Source of the DNA: Porphyridium purpureum
Taxonomy: Eukaryota; Rhodophyta; Bangiophyceae; Porphyridiales; Porphyridiaceae
Reading direction: 5' to 3'
Length of the DNA stretch: 41,429 nt
Assembly: GCA_008690995.1 (NCBI GenBank)
Contig: VRMN01000034.1
Span: 1-41,429, forward strand
Below the pieces are notes generated by a model, which was not told the origin of the DNA, ran no database searches, and worked only from the letters and a program-made list of their open reading frames with translations. The position numbers and the translations under genes are program-made. This document shows, piece by piece, positions 27,004 through 37,135 of the stretch. How positions within the stretch are numbered: position 1 is the stretch's first letter; every line of letters starts with the position of its first letter.

Positions 27004-28556
27004 AGCTGATTTGGGAGAATCTGCACGAAAGGAAGCGGTACTTTTTTCCCGATGACAAAGCTGGAAAAAGTCGTACGTTTCGGCGCTTTTTGGATTGAAC
27101 TCGAAAAGAGCGCGTACCCGCGAACGACAAAGTGGGGTGGGCCCAGGAAAAGAAATGGGCATCACGATACATGGAGCGGAACGTGTTGCGGTGTGCGCTA
27201 CACTTTACGTGGGGATGTGTAGGAGTGATCAACAATGGGGAGCTGGGAGTGGCTGGAACGGTTCGTGTTCAGCCCGTCACGTCTGTGGCGTCCCAAATCT
27301 TTGACACTTGCTGAGACAAGTTGTGCGCTCAGCGCCAGTCGCTCCCGCGGTTGAACACGCACGTGCGCGATTTTGAGTGTCCTGACAGTCAGTTGCTTGA
27401 AAAAATGTGGAGATGAGGAGCGCACGATTCTTAACGCGTCCGCCCCCGCGCGGCCGTGGAGGAGGCTACGCGTCTGGCGAAGACTACTGCCCGTACTTTA
27501 GCAGAAGATAATATCTTTCAAAGTACACGGCTCGACGATCGTCCGGTATTGCGTCTGATGAGTCGTAACGCACCAAGTGTGCAAGAAATGCAATCACAAT
27601 TTTTGTTTTGTCGATAATCCGAGCTGTCATGGTTTCCAGTCATCAATTCAATTACCCCGTGGTATCAGCTTACTTGGCGTAGCTTTTTGCCTGCGTGATA
27701 CGCACGCCGTGTCTTCTTCTGTAAGCCGAGGACTCGAGCAAGGTGAGAGGACAGGCAAGACAGTCACCGCGTGCAGACACAACCAATTTTTGCGACATGC
27801 GAGTGAGCGCGTGAGGGTAGTACCTTACTACCGCATGCTCGTACGCGCCCACGCCCGTGGCCAAACGGCTGGCGGACGTGTCAATCCATTTGTCTCGGCG
27901 TGAGTTGAAGGCCTCCTTCGGGGAAGCAAGCCGTGATTTTTTTGCCACACGAGTGTCAGTTTGAGGGTGTTTGGAAAAAGATTTATCCGTCCGCCCCGCG
28001 GGACAGTCCCACGAGGAGTAAGGATGAACGACACAGAGGACCGTGGCCGCAAGGGTAGCGGCTGGGCTCATGACGCAGTGAGCCGACTAAGCATTTGGCT
28101 TTGGACCGCTAGTGTGCAAACAGGAAGTCCACGTCGACTGCCACGGAGACAACATCAAATCAGAAATCCGCAGCTGCATGCTTGAGTCGGATGCTACCAA
28201 ACTCCCCTACGTCCAAGCCGACATGGGTATCCAGGACGGAATGCACAGATGGATGCTAGCCCCGTTCTCGCGCGGCGATGCCGGTCCCAGCTGCCGCACC
28301 AGACCCGATCGCTGTACTCCCGGACTGAACACCCGCAGAAACACGCGCGCTCGATTTTAGGATATTGCGAAAAGCGGTCACGCGAGACAGCCTGGTTTGA
28401 ATGCCTCGCGCGTGGCAGTCGAAAAAGGGTGCGCGCTGCTCGCAAGCGGCAGGTGTGAATGAGCTGGCGGGTAAAATCCAGACGTGAAGGCGCCAGGTGG
28501 ACAGAGGCCGGTTACAGTTGTGGGTGTGGGGTGGTGCAAGCGCAATAGGAGGCACG
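27004..28556. other. 1.5-kb region without a recognised gene
   Basis: This contains only short overlapping frames on both strands with no recognisable domain. Its right end would hold the promoter and leader of the sulfotransferase. Confidence 0.4.
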
Positions 28557-29522
28557 ATGCATCCGCGAGTGTGGGTTGCGGCAAGAAAGATGGTGGTGGT
28601 GGTGGTGGGCGCAGCCGTGGTGCTGAGCGCCATGCTGGCGTCAGAGTGCGGGGCGCTTCCGTACCCGCACGCCAACCGCGTGAAGCCCGAAGAGATGTCT
28701 GACACGCAGATTCGTTCGTTGGGAACAGGGAATGTAAATCAAAGAGGCTTCCAGATGTTTTCCAAGTTGAGAAAGTACTATGGATGTGTGTACCCCAAGG
28801 CAGGATGCACCAGCTGGATGTACTATCTGCGCTACATGCACCAGGGCGAGGCGGCGCGGAGGAAAGACTACACCAAGCGTGATGATGAAGAGCACGACCT
28901 CTTCTTTTTGCGCGGAAACAAGCTGAAGGAGACGCGAGCGTTCATGATGAGCAAAAGTGATAAGTACTTCGGCTTTGCCGTCGTGCGGCATCCTTGATCT
29001 CGGCTCGTTTCTGCCTTTCGATCCAAGTACGAACTCGCGTGCGCGTGCATTCATGACTGCTTCAAATGCTTTTGGAAACTGTCTCCTATAGGACAGGGAT
29101 CGGGCCCCATGACTTTTCACTTGTTTGTCCAAGTGGTGCATACGTTGGCAACGCAAGATGTGTTGTTGCTCAACGAGCATTTCTTGCCGGCCTACTTGCA
29201 GTGTGACCTTGATCAACTGCCTTACGACTTTATAGCGGACCTAGAGAATATCACCGAGACCCGATATATTGCGCAGCGCATTGGCTTTCCGGTATTGTTT
29301 GATGAAATGACGAATCCAGTCGGCAACAAAATAGAGGGGATGCACGAAGTTTTTCTGTGCAACGAGACGACTGTGCGATTGGCTCAGGAAGTGTACGAAA
29401 AGGATACGTACCTTCTTGAGTATAACTGGGATGAGCCAATGCAAGCGTGCCGTGAATATGGTCGGACGCGCTTGCCGCGCGACGACGATGAAGCAAAACA
29501 TGTGCGCTTTGCCGATTACTGA
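28557..29522 (+). pseudogene. Golgi-type carbohydrate sulfotransferase with an in-frame TGA
   Basis: Enzymes of this family (sulfotransferase family 2, HNK-1/chondroitin type) move sulfate from PAPS to sugars in the Golgi. Sulfated wall polysaccharide would be a natural substrate in a red alga (inference). From the ATG at 28557 the frame begins with a short basic end and a Val/Ala-rich signal anchor (about residues 11-30), giving type II topology. The 5'-phosphosulfate loop is VYPKAGCTSW (about 78-87). The 3'-phosphate motif is VVRHP (about 142-146), then a TGA at 28995-28997, then SRLVSAFRSKY in the same frame. Family members have an ordinary residue where the TGA stands. The frame stays open to 29520, with FLPAYLQCDLDQLPYDF and a helical end typical of the family. 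It is therefore a recent nonsense allele, a sequencing error or a recoded codon. An A-rich run (29564-29580) follows soon after the end. Confidence 0.75.
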
Positions 29523-32500
29523 CCATTTCCAAAGAGGATGGAATGGAAGATACGATGAGCATTGAAAAAAAAAGAAAAAACATTTTCGCCCGTCGGGCCT
29601 ACTCTAGACTGAGTGATTGCTTGTCGCCTCGTACATTAGATGTTCATCTGCAACTGCATCTGTTGGATAGCGCTGTCTAGGACTTGTGGTTCCAGTTCTA
29701 TTGCGATAAAAGGGGATCGAGAATGGAAAGATGACAAACCAAAATGACAGGATGTACACGCTAGTCGTTCTCTTTCTTCCTGCCCTGCAATTTTGACTGG
29801 AGGGTCACGCCCCGCAAGTTTACCTCTTGTGTTTATGGACAGCTAGAATTACTGACACTAGAGTCTCTATACATGGCTTTGCATTAGAGCTGGACAGACA
29901 GACGCTCCACCAGTTGTAAAGCAGTCGAGTTTGTGAACTTTGCATGCGACGAATCCGCCAGTATCCGCATGTTCTCCCAGGCAACAAGCCATTTAGTAAG
30001 GCTCCATGTCTTTTTCGCGCCGCTACTGGGACCCGCAAACTGATGCGCGGAACAGATAAAGTTAGATGCATAACACGTCGATGCCGAGAACTCTCCGTCC
30101 TGGGATTTCCTTTGGATTCGTTTTAGGAGAACTGGGTATACAGATGGTCACAGAATCAGGACTCTCGGAAGCGAGGATCGATGGCGGAAAGGTACAAGGT
30201 AGCTCGTGCTGATGATACGAGGTGGTCGCAACATGGCGGGCACTTAGTACAACGTGGGGGTGACTCCGGGAGCACTCTCTCGCGTTCCCCGATATCGACG
30301 CCAATACTGCGCATCATCGTGATGGGTCACGAGGCTGTGTCAGGTGGGTGCTCGTACGCTCTTGCTGCGCAGTGGTGCAGCCGATAGTTTTGAGGCTGCG
30401 ACATGGGAGCAGAGGAAACGCCCGCAAGGAAGAAGACACTGGTCGATACGCTGGAGACTTGGAGTATGTACACCGAGACGACGCGATTACTGTGATTTTA
30501 TGACCGTGCGGCGGGCGCTGAAATTGAGGCACAGGCGATCGCCGGAGGCCAGCAGAAACGGCAGCAAAGTGGTCGTGAGAACACAGGCCTGAAGAAGGCT
30601 CAAAGCGCAGCGTGCATGACGCGCGTGCAGTACCCAGTGGGTCTACTGGGAGCTTCGCTGGCCGATCATTGGTTTGAAGCACTGGCTCTGTCAGGGACGG
30701 CATCCAAGCGGATGAGTTCGTGACGCGAGGCGGCATGTTGCTCGGTAGGTTTGTAGACGTTCGTGCTCGCGACGAGCCACAGGTTGAAGCGGTCACAGTT
30801 GTGCAGCTGCGGCGTCCGAACAACAAGCTCGAGAATGAGCGTAGGTAGAAAGCAGCGCTCGAACTTTGTCTAAGGAACTGAAGCAGAGTCCGACGCCACT
30901 TCGCGGAATGCTTCCATGGCGACGCGCGCACGCAAAGGTAGTGTACGCTTTCAGCGCCGCCGCTCCCGAGCAAGATGTTTCCGGGGAACAGCACGACCCC
31001 ACGCCGGCGTCACTGTTGACGCCTGTGCCCAATCGCCGTGCCGTCTCCGGAAGTGCATGGCTCAGACTCTGCGCGGCGACAGGGGTCCTGATTAACCTAC
31101 ACGTGGCGCTCACCCGACGGCAGCGTCAAGCCAGCCTTCGATTTCCAGTCCCGCCGCCGGGTCTACGGTCCAGGCGTGAATGCTTGACAAGCTGTAACGT
31201 CATCTTTGGAATGATGTGGGTGGCTGACATGCCGAGTAGCGTGCGGCAGCCAGGATACAGGCAAGGAAGAGAAGGTGATGGTTGGCCGTCACAGATTACG
31301 CGCATGTTGTCTTCGGAGATCAAACCGGCAAGGAGACATGCTTTAAAATTGGCAACACAAAGACATAGCTTCATAAAACCGGCGGTCTATGAAAGTCCAG
31401 GTCAGGGCGGTTGATTCAGTTCTGACGGGCATTACGGCCGCACTCGAGCGTGATCACAAGGTCGCTTCATTCCTTTGCACCGTTCGTCAAGTTTGTGGTC
31501 CAGGGAAAGCAACGCGAGGAAGGCGTAGGTGAGGAGTCGTGTGGGAGTTTAATGTCGTCGGCTCGTGCGCTTCCGGAAATAGCTACAGAGACCGGGGAGC
31601 GAGATGCGACATAAAACAAGGACAGTAACCCAGATGTGGCGCATCCGGAGCGCACGGAAGCGTGCAAGATGAAACCTGTGCCGCGTGGGTGCAGCAATTT
31701 GCAGGTGTTCCCATTTGCATTTTTCTCGAAGCTGCGGAGGTTGATACGGAGTAATCCTTGGATGACTCTCTGGACGGCCGATCCACGGAATGTGGAAAGA
31801 TGGGCGGCACTGGGACCGTCCTGCGTGCTTATGAGCCTGAGGTCGATGAAGTGATTCTGACTGACGTTGAAAAAGGAGGGCGGCTCGGTGAGCTAGGAAG
31901 GCGAACCGCTGCTTTCTGTCGAAGTGACTCCCTATTCTTCCATGTGACCCGGCCAGGGCGCCAAGAGTGGCAGTTGAATCAGAGTCAGCCGGTACTATCG
32001 TCGCTCCTGACATACCGACTGCCGCCGCTACCTTGACTTCTGAATCGAGCCCCCTTCACGGGCTTCTGGTCGACTCCGCCTAAAGCCATGACTGGTGAAG
32101 AGAATGAGTTTGCCGACGTGGGAGGAAGCACACCGGCATCTGAAAAAGGACGGCACTACGGTAGCACTGGAGACGGCAAGAGCGTCACCTTTACAGACGC
32201 TATTGAGAAGCGCACATGTCGTTATGGGTACCTAGATGGGTGAAGAGAGTGCGGTTCTCGCGGCTTACATTGTGCGGCCGGCAGGTGAGGCGTACGACGA
32301 CGTGACTCCCGAGGCATCTTCTTGCGGGCAGATCGCGGTGAAAGAGACGGCACGTCGGGCATGATCTGAAGAACTGTAATCGGAGTTTCGTTCGAGGGCG
32401 CCTTGTTTAAGAGCTTGAGCTACAGGCTCCTGCGTGTTCGTATCCCCTAAGATATAATTCGCTGCCTTGTGTCCCAGCAGCGGGCTCATCAGTGACAGCT

Positions 32501-33690
32501 CTTCGTGTTGCGTAATTGCAACCCTCCTTGAAAGGTTCCAAGCGCACGTTTACAAGAAGTACACGCTCCTCTAGATTCAATTGCAACGCAAGCCCAAACC
32601 CATATTCGAAGCCTGCTTGCTCTGGAAGCTGCAGCTTGACGAACTGATCGGACGGCCCAACGAGAGCCTCTTCGGACTCCATTCGAATACATGTCACATT
32701 GTGCGCATGATGACTAACAACTGATGCGTCTCCTGCGCGATGCTTGTCCACATGGAATTGAGCCCCGCCATCCGGAACCTTTTGCATGTGTACGGAGTCT
32801 GCCGGATGCGCATGTATGAGTCCAGCAAGGTGTGCATTAGAGTCAGCAGCGTTCCATCCCGGTGGTGCTTGTGCAGACCGCTGGAACCCAGCCACGTTGT
32901 ACGATAGCATGCGCAGATTGAGGAGCCCTCTGGTGTGCTCCGCTTGCGCTCTGAGAAGCTAGCGGATTGGCGGCGTTTGTTTGGCACCTTTCGAATCACT
33001 CGCGCGACACCCAGATCTCCTCTCGGCATCACGACCAGTGACAGACTCGCAGAACGATAATTGTGAAGTCATAAACACGGGCGCTGTGGCAGCGTGTCAA
33101 GCGCGACCCAGCAAGCCGTTTTTTGCGTTCGGGAGCTCCAGCTGCACGGATGCGTCGAGGGGAATTACCGCCAGTCCGCAACACAGATTTCAGGGTCGCT
33201 GTGACACCGAAAGCGGACGTATACCTAGCACCCGCGTGAGCATCCAGAGATATGCAGCCACAGCACCACGACAGCCCAAGCGCGCCAAGCACACGCTCCC
33301 CAATTCAAGGCACCAAAGCTGTGCGCTGCAGAGATCTGCGCAGTGTTAAACTACGCGAGCCCACGCATTAATTAACATCTGAGGTACATCGTTCTGCAAT
33401 TGAAGTGTACCAGTTTTAACGGATTCACTATACTTCTCTTTGAATTCAGACCGCCGCTGTTAAGATGTGTGGAGCATGGCGGTTAACGGTTAGTGGTTAA
33501 CTTTTAGTCGTTAAGCCGTTAAGCTGATCACTGATAAGGGACGTGACTTGAGAAGGGAAACTCTCGGCTGCGGTTGTTGGCCGGCGGTAGGAGCGTAGGA
33601 GAATGGGTCCGTTGGCTTATAAGTCGCGCGCGAAGCTCGGTGCTGAGCGCGAGCGCGGTGGGCTTCGGTAGGGAGTGCGAGTTGGAAAAG
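29523..33690. other. 4.2-kb gene-poor region with possible decayed coding remnants
   Basis: No intact gene is recognised. On the plus strand, short runs of protein-like sequence occur in different frames: about 30678-30848, 31758-32036 and 32085-32243. On the minus strand 32407-32910 is open for 167 codons and reads like protein in places, for example PEQAGFEYGFGLALQL. I cannot assign a family, and chance open frames are possible. The pattern suggests old genes or elements that have decayed. Confidence 0.35.
33479..33523. repeat. Cluster of five (G/C)GTTA(A/G) motifs
   Basis: GGTTAA, GGTTAG, GGTTAA, CGTTAA and CGTTAA occur within 45 bases, in a locally AT-rich stretch (about 33355-33540) unlike the GC-rich surroundings. 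The first and third copies are palindromic GTTAAC. Possible roles are a protein-binding cluster or a repeat remnant. Confidence 0.5.
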
Positions 33691-34020
33691 TTATACGTTT
33701 AGAACTTGATAAACTTGGTCGTTGGATTGGAGGTTGTCCATCAGCGGAGCGAGGTTTCCGAACAGCCGCACGTGGTCTATCAAAACTGCGCCGTTCAACA
33801 ATACCCATTCTCGCTCCTTCCACGCGCGCGCAATGGCGCCGCGCTGTACCTCGCTGCCCGAAAATCGTGAAAGGGCGCCGCCGTGATAAATTTCAAACCA
33901 AGTCCCCTCGAAACGCGCGTCGCCGCGAAGAATAGGCGATTTGCGCGTGTGCAGAAAGCGCACCGTTTTGACGTGCTTTGGAAGGGAGAAAAATAAAGGA
34001 GAGAATAGAATTTGTTTCAT
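33691..34020 (-). CDS. Hypothetical small protein
   Basis: This 109-residue frame starts at the ATG at 34020. I do not recognise it. The composition is protein-like rather than GC-driven: alternating hydrophobic and charged segments, Phe/Leu/Val-rich, with aromatic-rich GTWFEIYHGG in the middle and WVLLNGAVLIDHVRLF later. It could be a small host protein, the last exon of a longer gene, or chance. It lies divergent from the kinase gene that follows. Confidence 0.3.
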   Translation of the reverse strand: MKQILFSPLFFSLPKHVKTVRFLHTRKSPILRGDARFEGTWFEIYHGGALSRFSGSEVQRGAIARAWKEREWVLLNGAVLIDHVRLFGNLAPLMDNLQSNDQVYQVLNV

Positions 34021-34429
34021 TTGCGTATCAGGAATGAGCAATTGACTAGTGAGACGCGCAGCTGTTTTTCCGGACAGCGCGCCGCCTGCCGGGCAAGAGG
34101 CTATGGATTTGTGAGGTGTTTCTCACGGTACGAACCTGTGATCGAGTATTTCTGCGCGGGCTAGAATGCATGCACACATCAACATATCGGGATAATCACG
34201 TCGGACATAAAAGCCGCACCGCGCCGCTCACAAATGCTTGCGCGTGCGAGGGACGAGGCGAACGGGAAGAGGCAGGGACCCTCGTGCGACTGGGCAGCTG
34301 AAGTCGGCTTCCGTCCGTGGATTGGGTCAACGATTGTGCATTGCTTGCGTCCGGTGCTCGCGGTGGGTTACGCGTGAGAGCGTGTTTGTATTGTTAATCC
34401 GGTGAGACAAGCAAGGAAACGGAAGAGAC
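34021..34429. promoter_or_regulatory. Region upstream of the kinase gene
   Basis: No gene is visible. The stretch lies between a small minus-strand frame and the plus-strand kinase gene and would contain the promoter of the latter. No clear motif was found. Confidence 0.35.
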
Positions 34430-34810
34430 ATGGCGATGGTTAAGAGAATGCCATTGCAGGATGGTATGAAAGTGGCTGGTGCAATCATCGATGAGTTTGG
34501 GGCTGCAATTCCATACGTGGCGATCGTATACGCGGTTACCAAGTCTATTACAGATTATGCGCTGGCGGCAAGCGCGAATCAGGAATCATGCAGATTGCTC
34601 GCCGATCGCGCCATGTCCATCCAAAACAGACTGGTTGCATATTTTGGCCCCGACAGTGAGAAGCTCAAGAATAAGACACACGATTTGATGGACAAAAGTC
34701 TGCTTAAGTGCCTCAGCGACCTAGAGTCTGCACTTCAGTCCGCCTGCTCGCTCGTGATGAAATTTTCAAGTGCGGAATGCGCGAAATTGCTGCTGCGCTC
34801 TGCGGGCTAA
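34430..34810 (+). pseudogene. Segment 1: MLKL-like N-terminal helical domain
   Basis: This starts at an ATG with a purine at -3 and G at +4. The helical run includes CRLLADRAMSIQNRL, CLSDLESALQSACSLV and, in the next frame after about 34800, YLGEFQACGDRLTELELQV, spaced like the four-helix domain of MLKL-type proteins and NLR helpers. A hydrophobic first helix (AAIPYVAIVYAVTK) is present. The assignment is by pattern only. Confidence 0.5.
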
Positions 34811-34892
34811 GAACTACCTCGGCGAGTTCCAGGCGTGCGGCGATCGGCTAACCGAACTTGAATTGCAAGTGTCGAACATCATCATTTTCAAA

Positions 34893-35864
34893 ATGGCGCG
34901 CGACCAAGAACAGAATCATCAGGAGTCGATGCGCAACCAAGAGCAGAATCAGCAGGAATTGTTGCGCATCCAAGAGCAGAATCAGCAGTTGCTTCGCGCA
35001 CTTCAAGCGGACAGAGAGAGGGATAGATTGATGCTCGAGCGCGAACTACGGGCTCTTCCGGAGAGGCTCGCTGTTCTGCAAATGCACAGCATGTCAACAA
35101 ATACGCCAAATCCGTATGTTCGTGCAAGCAATTCTATGGGTGGTAATTCTGTGCAGCCGCAGCTCGTCGAGCCGTGGTTTATAGACGTTGCAGATGTCCA
35201 AAAGGAAGAGCGCACAAGCGGTAAGAAAGGAAAGTACGTCATGCTCGGCACCGGTGGCTTTGGGACGGTTTTCCGCGGCACATGCATGGGAGAGACAGTT
35301 GCCATCAAACAAGTCAATTCATCAGGCGAGAAAGCGATACAGGAGTTGAAGAACGAACTAGAAATGATGTGGCGAGTTTCACACGAGAACATCATTCAGA
35401 CGCATGGAGGGTTTTACCCATTGAATGGCGTGAAGGACCATGAAGACGAATTACCGCTCATTGTGCTTGAATACGCCCCGAAGGGTTCGCTTGAAAACTA
35501 CATATTTGCTGACGGGCAGAAAACATTGCTTCCGAAAGATGTCTTGTTGAGCATTTTTCGTGGGGTTTTGGATGGCTTGAAGTATCTTCATGCAAGCAAT
35601 GTCATACATCGAGATATTAAGCCCCAAAACATTCTTCTTATGGATGACTGGACTCCAAAGATTAGCGATTTTGGGGTGGCTACCGTGATGAGTTCGTGTT
35701 CATTTAAAACACAATGCGTGGTACCGGGGCTATATGGCACCGAGGTTATCTGTGGTGACCAGTACAACCGCCCTGCATGTGTGGTCATACGGCGTCATGT
35801 TGTTCAGAAATGGTGCTCAGCGAGACGATGTTTGAAACCGAATTCACGGATGTCCAAATTTTAA
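34893..35864 (+). pseudogene. Segment 2: coiled coil and TKL kinase domain
   Basis: The glycine loop LGTGGFGTV (near 35244), the VAIK lysine (35307-35309), the catalytic loop VIHRDIKPQNIL (HRD at 35607) and DFG (35667-35675) are all intact, as expected of an active tyrosine-kinase-like Ser/Thr kinase. Beyond DFG this frame loses the APE and later motifs. Kinase-like sequence reappears in other frames near 35779 (VWSYGVMLF) and 35984 (PTMSDIRFE). Confidence 0.8.
34899..34997 (+). repeat. Three tandem 33-bp units encoding an 11-residue coil repeat
   Basis: The units at 34899-34931, 34932-34964 and 34965-34997 encode variants of R-x-Q-E-Q-N-x-Q-E/L-x-L/M. Eleven-residue (hendecad) periodicity indicates a slightly right-handed coiled coil, probably an oligomerisation stalk between the helical domain and the kinase. 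Confidence 0.8.
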
Positions 35865-36021
35865 GGATTCTCGAAGATCCGAAGCGAGGTGCCGTGGGAC
35901 AGATTGAACAAGTCGGAGTACGCAAAACAATGGCCAGCCTGGGTTGAAAAAATAAGGGCGCGGTCTGGGTGCTCTCGAAAGGTCCCACCATGTCGGATAT
36001 CCGGTTTGAGTTTATGATCAT

Positions 36022-37135
36022 ATGGGTGTGGAGGGCGCCATTGCGGCTGCAAAATCGCGGACCGCTCAGAATGTGGCGTCCCCATCCGGCTTCAGCACAG
36101 CAAAGGTCGATGCGTTGTCAGGAGAATTTTCGCATGTGACGGTGGCATCCGGTGGTTCAGTAGCCCAATCATCAAGCACCGGAAGTCGCGCGGCGGGGCC
36201 AAGTGGAATGCGGCCTGTGCGAGGGCAAGCGCAAGCGCTGAGCGCTGATGAACATCTCCGCCACGCAGAAGATTGGGAGAAAGCAGGTAACATGGCGTAC
36301 GCGTATGAGTATTTCAAGCTAGCAGCGGAAGCAGGCGTCGTGGAAGGCCAGTTCCGGCTGGGCAAGATTTTGCTTGACGGCTCGCACGGCATGAGGCAGC
36401 ACTTGGAGCATGGTGCGGGTTGGGTGCGCGCAGCTGCGGAGAACGGACGCACGGACGCCATGATTGAGTATGGCCGCTGCCACCACTCTGGGCGCGGAGT
36501 GCCGCAGAACTGGAGCCTTGCGAAGGAATGGTATGCGAAAGCCGCGAAGCTCGGCAGCTCGGCGGGGTCCGAATGGATCAAAGCGCTCGAAGCCGAAGAG
36601 CAAACGGCGCTTCGAAGCAGGCAGCTTGAGGACGAGAAGACGAGAATGCAGCGTGAGCGCGAAGCCGAGGAGCATGCGGCCGCTGCGCGCCAGGCGGCCA
36701 CGGAGAAGCGAGATCGCCTCGAGCAGGAGCGCAAGATCTGGCCGAGCGAGAGCGCCGCGAAAGGAGGCGCGAAATTTGCCGCGCGACGCGCCGCCGCCGC
36801 CGCCGCCACTACCCTTCGCCGCCGCCGTCGCTGCCCAGCCTGTGGACGCCGCACAACCCGCCGCCGCCGAGCAAGTGCAGCGGTACGCAGGAGACTGGCA
36901 GCAACGTGGCCGGACCGAGGAGTTGGACAACAAGAATTTTGCGCAAGCGCTGGTGTGGTACCGCAAGGCGGCGCACGTGGGAGACGCCTACGCGCAGTTT
37001 AAGCTCGGCAATTTTTATCAGGAGGGTTTGGGCGGCCTGCCGCAGGACATGCGCGCGGCGGTCGAGTGGTACTGCAAGGCCGCGGAACAGGGAGACACAT
37101 TGGCGCAGAAAAAGTTGAAAAAACTAGGCTACTAG
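36022..37135 (+). pseudogene. Segment 3: Sel1-like repeats
   Basis: Sel1 repeats are TPR-related helix pairs that bind partner proteins. Recognisable units are AYEYFKLAAEAG followed by GQFRLGKILLDG, IEYGRCHHSGRGVPQN followed by AKEWYAKAAKLGS, and, in another frame beyond about 36760, ALVWYRKAAHVGDAYAQFKL and AVEWYCKAAEQGD, ending at the stop at 37133-37135. An Arg/Glu coiled coil and a Pro run separate the two groups. Confidence 0.8.

Larger units (their letters stand above)
34430..37135 (+). pseudogene. MLKL-like helical bundle - coiled coil - TKL kinase - Sel1 repeat gene, frame disrupted
   Basis: The gene reads in order: an N-terminal four-helix region (34430-34890), a Gln/Glu coiled coil (34899-35080), a TKL-type kinase domain (about 35230-36015), Sel1-like repeats (36235-36590), an Arg/Glu coiled coil (36600-36740), a Pro/Ala linker and further Sel1 repeats (36880-37130). 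The helical region resembles the N-terminal domain of MLKL and of plant and fungal relatives, where it permeabilises membranes when released by the kinase part. That match rests on helix pattern and architecture and is tentative. The coding sequence changes frame at least four times: near 34800, at least twice in the kinase C-lobe and near 36760. Kinase motifs up to DFG are intact. It is probably a decayed host gene; assembly indels or short introns are alternatives. Confidence 0.65.

Noticed and set aside
29523-29640. SECIS element that would make the sulfotransferase TGA a selenocysteine codon
   Set aside because: An ATGA and a GC hairpin are present, but no stem with the required geometry was seen.
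30314-30994. 226-codon minus-strand frame
   Set aside because: Ser/Arg/Pro-rich with no domain; the plus strand reads more protein-like in part of the same stretch.
34752-34809. Possible 58-base intron (GT...AG) at the first frame change of the kinase gene
   Set aside because: It would restore the frame count, but the donor (GTGATG) is poor, the intron is very short and it would delete part of the helical domain.
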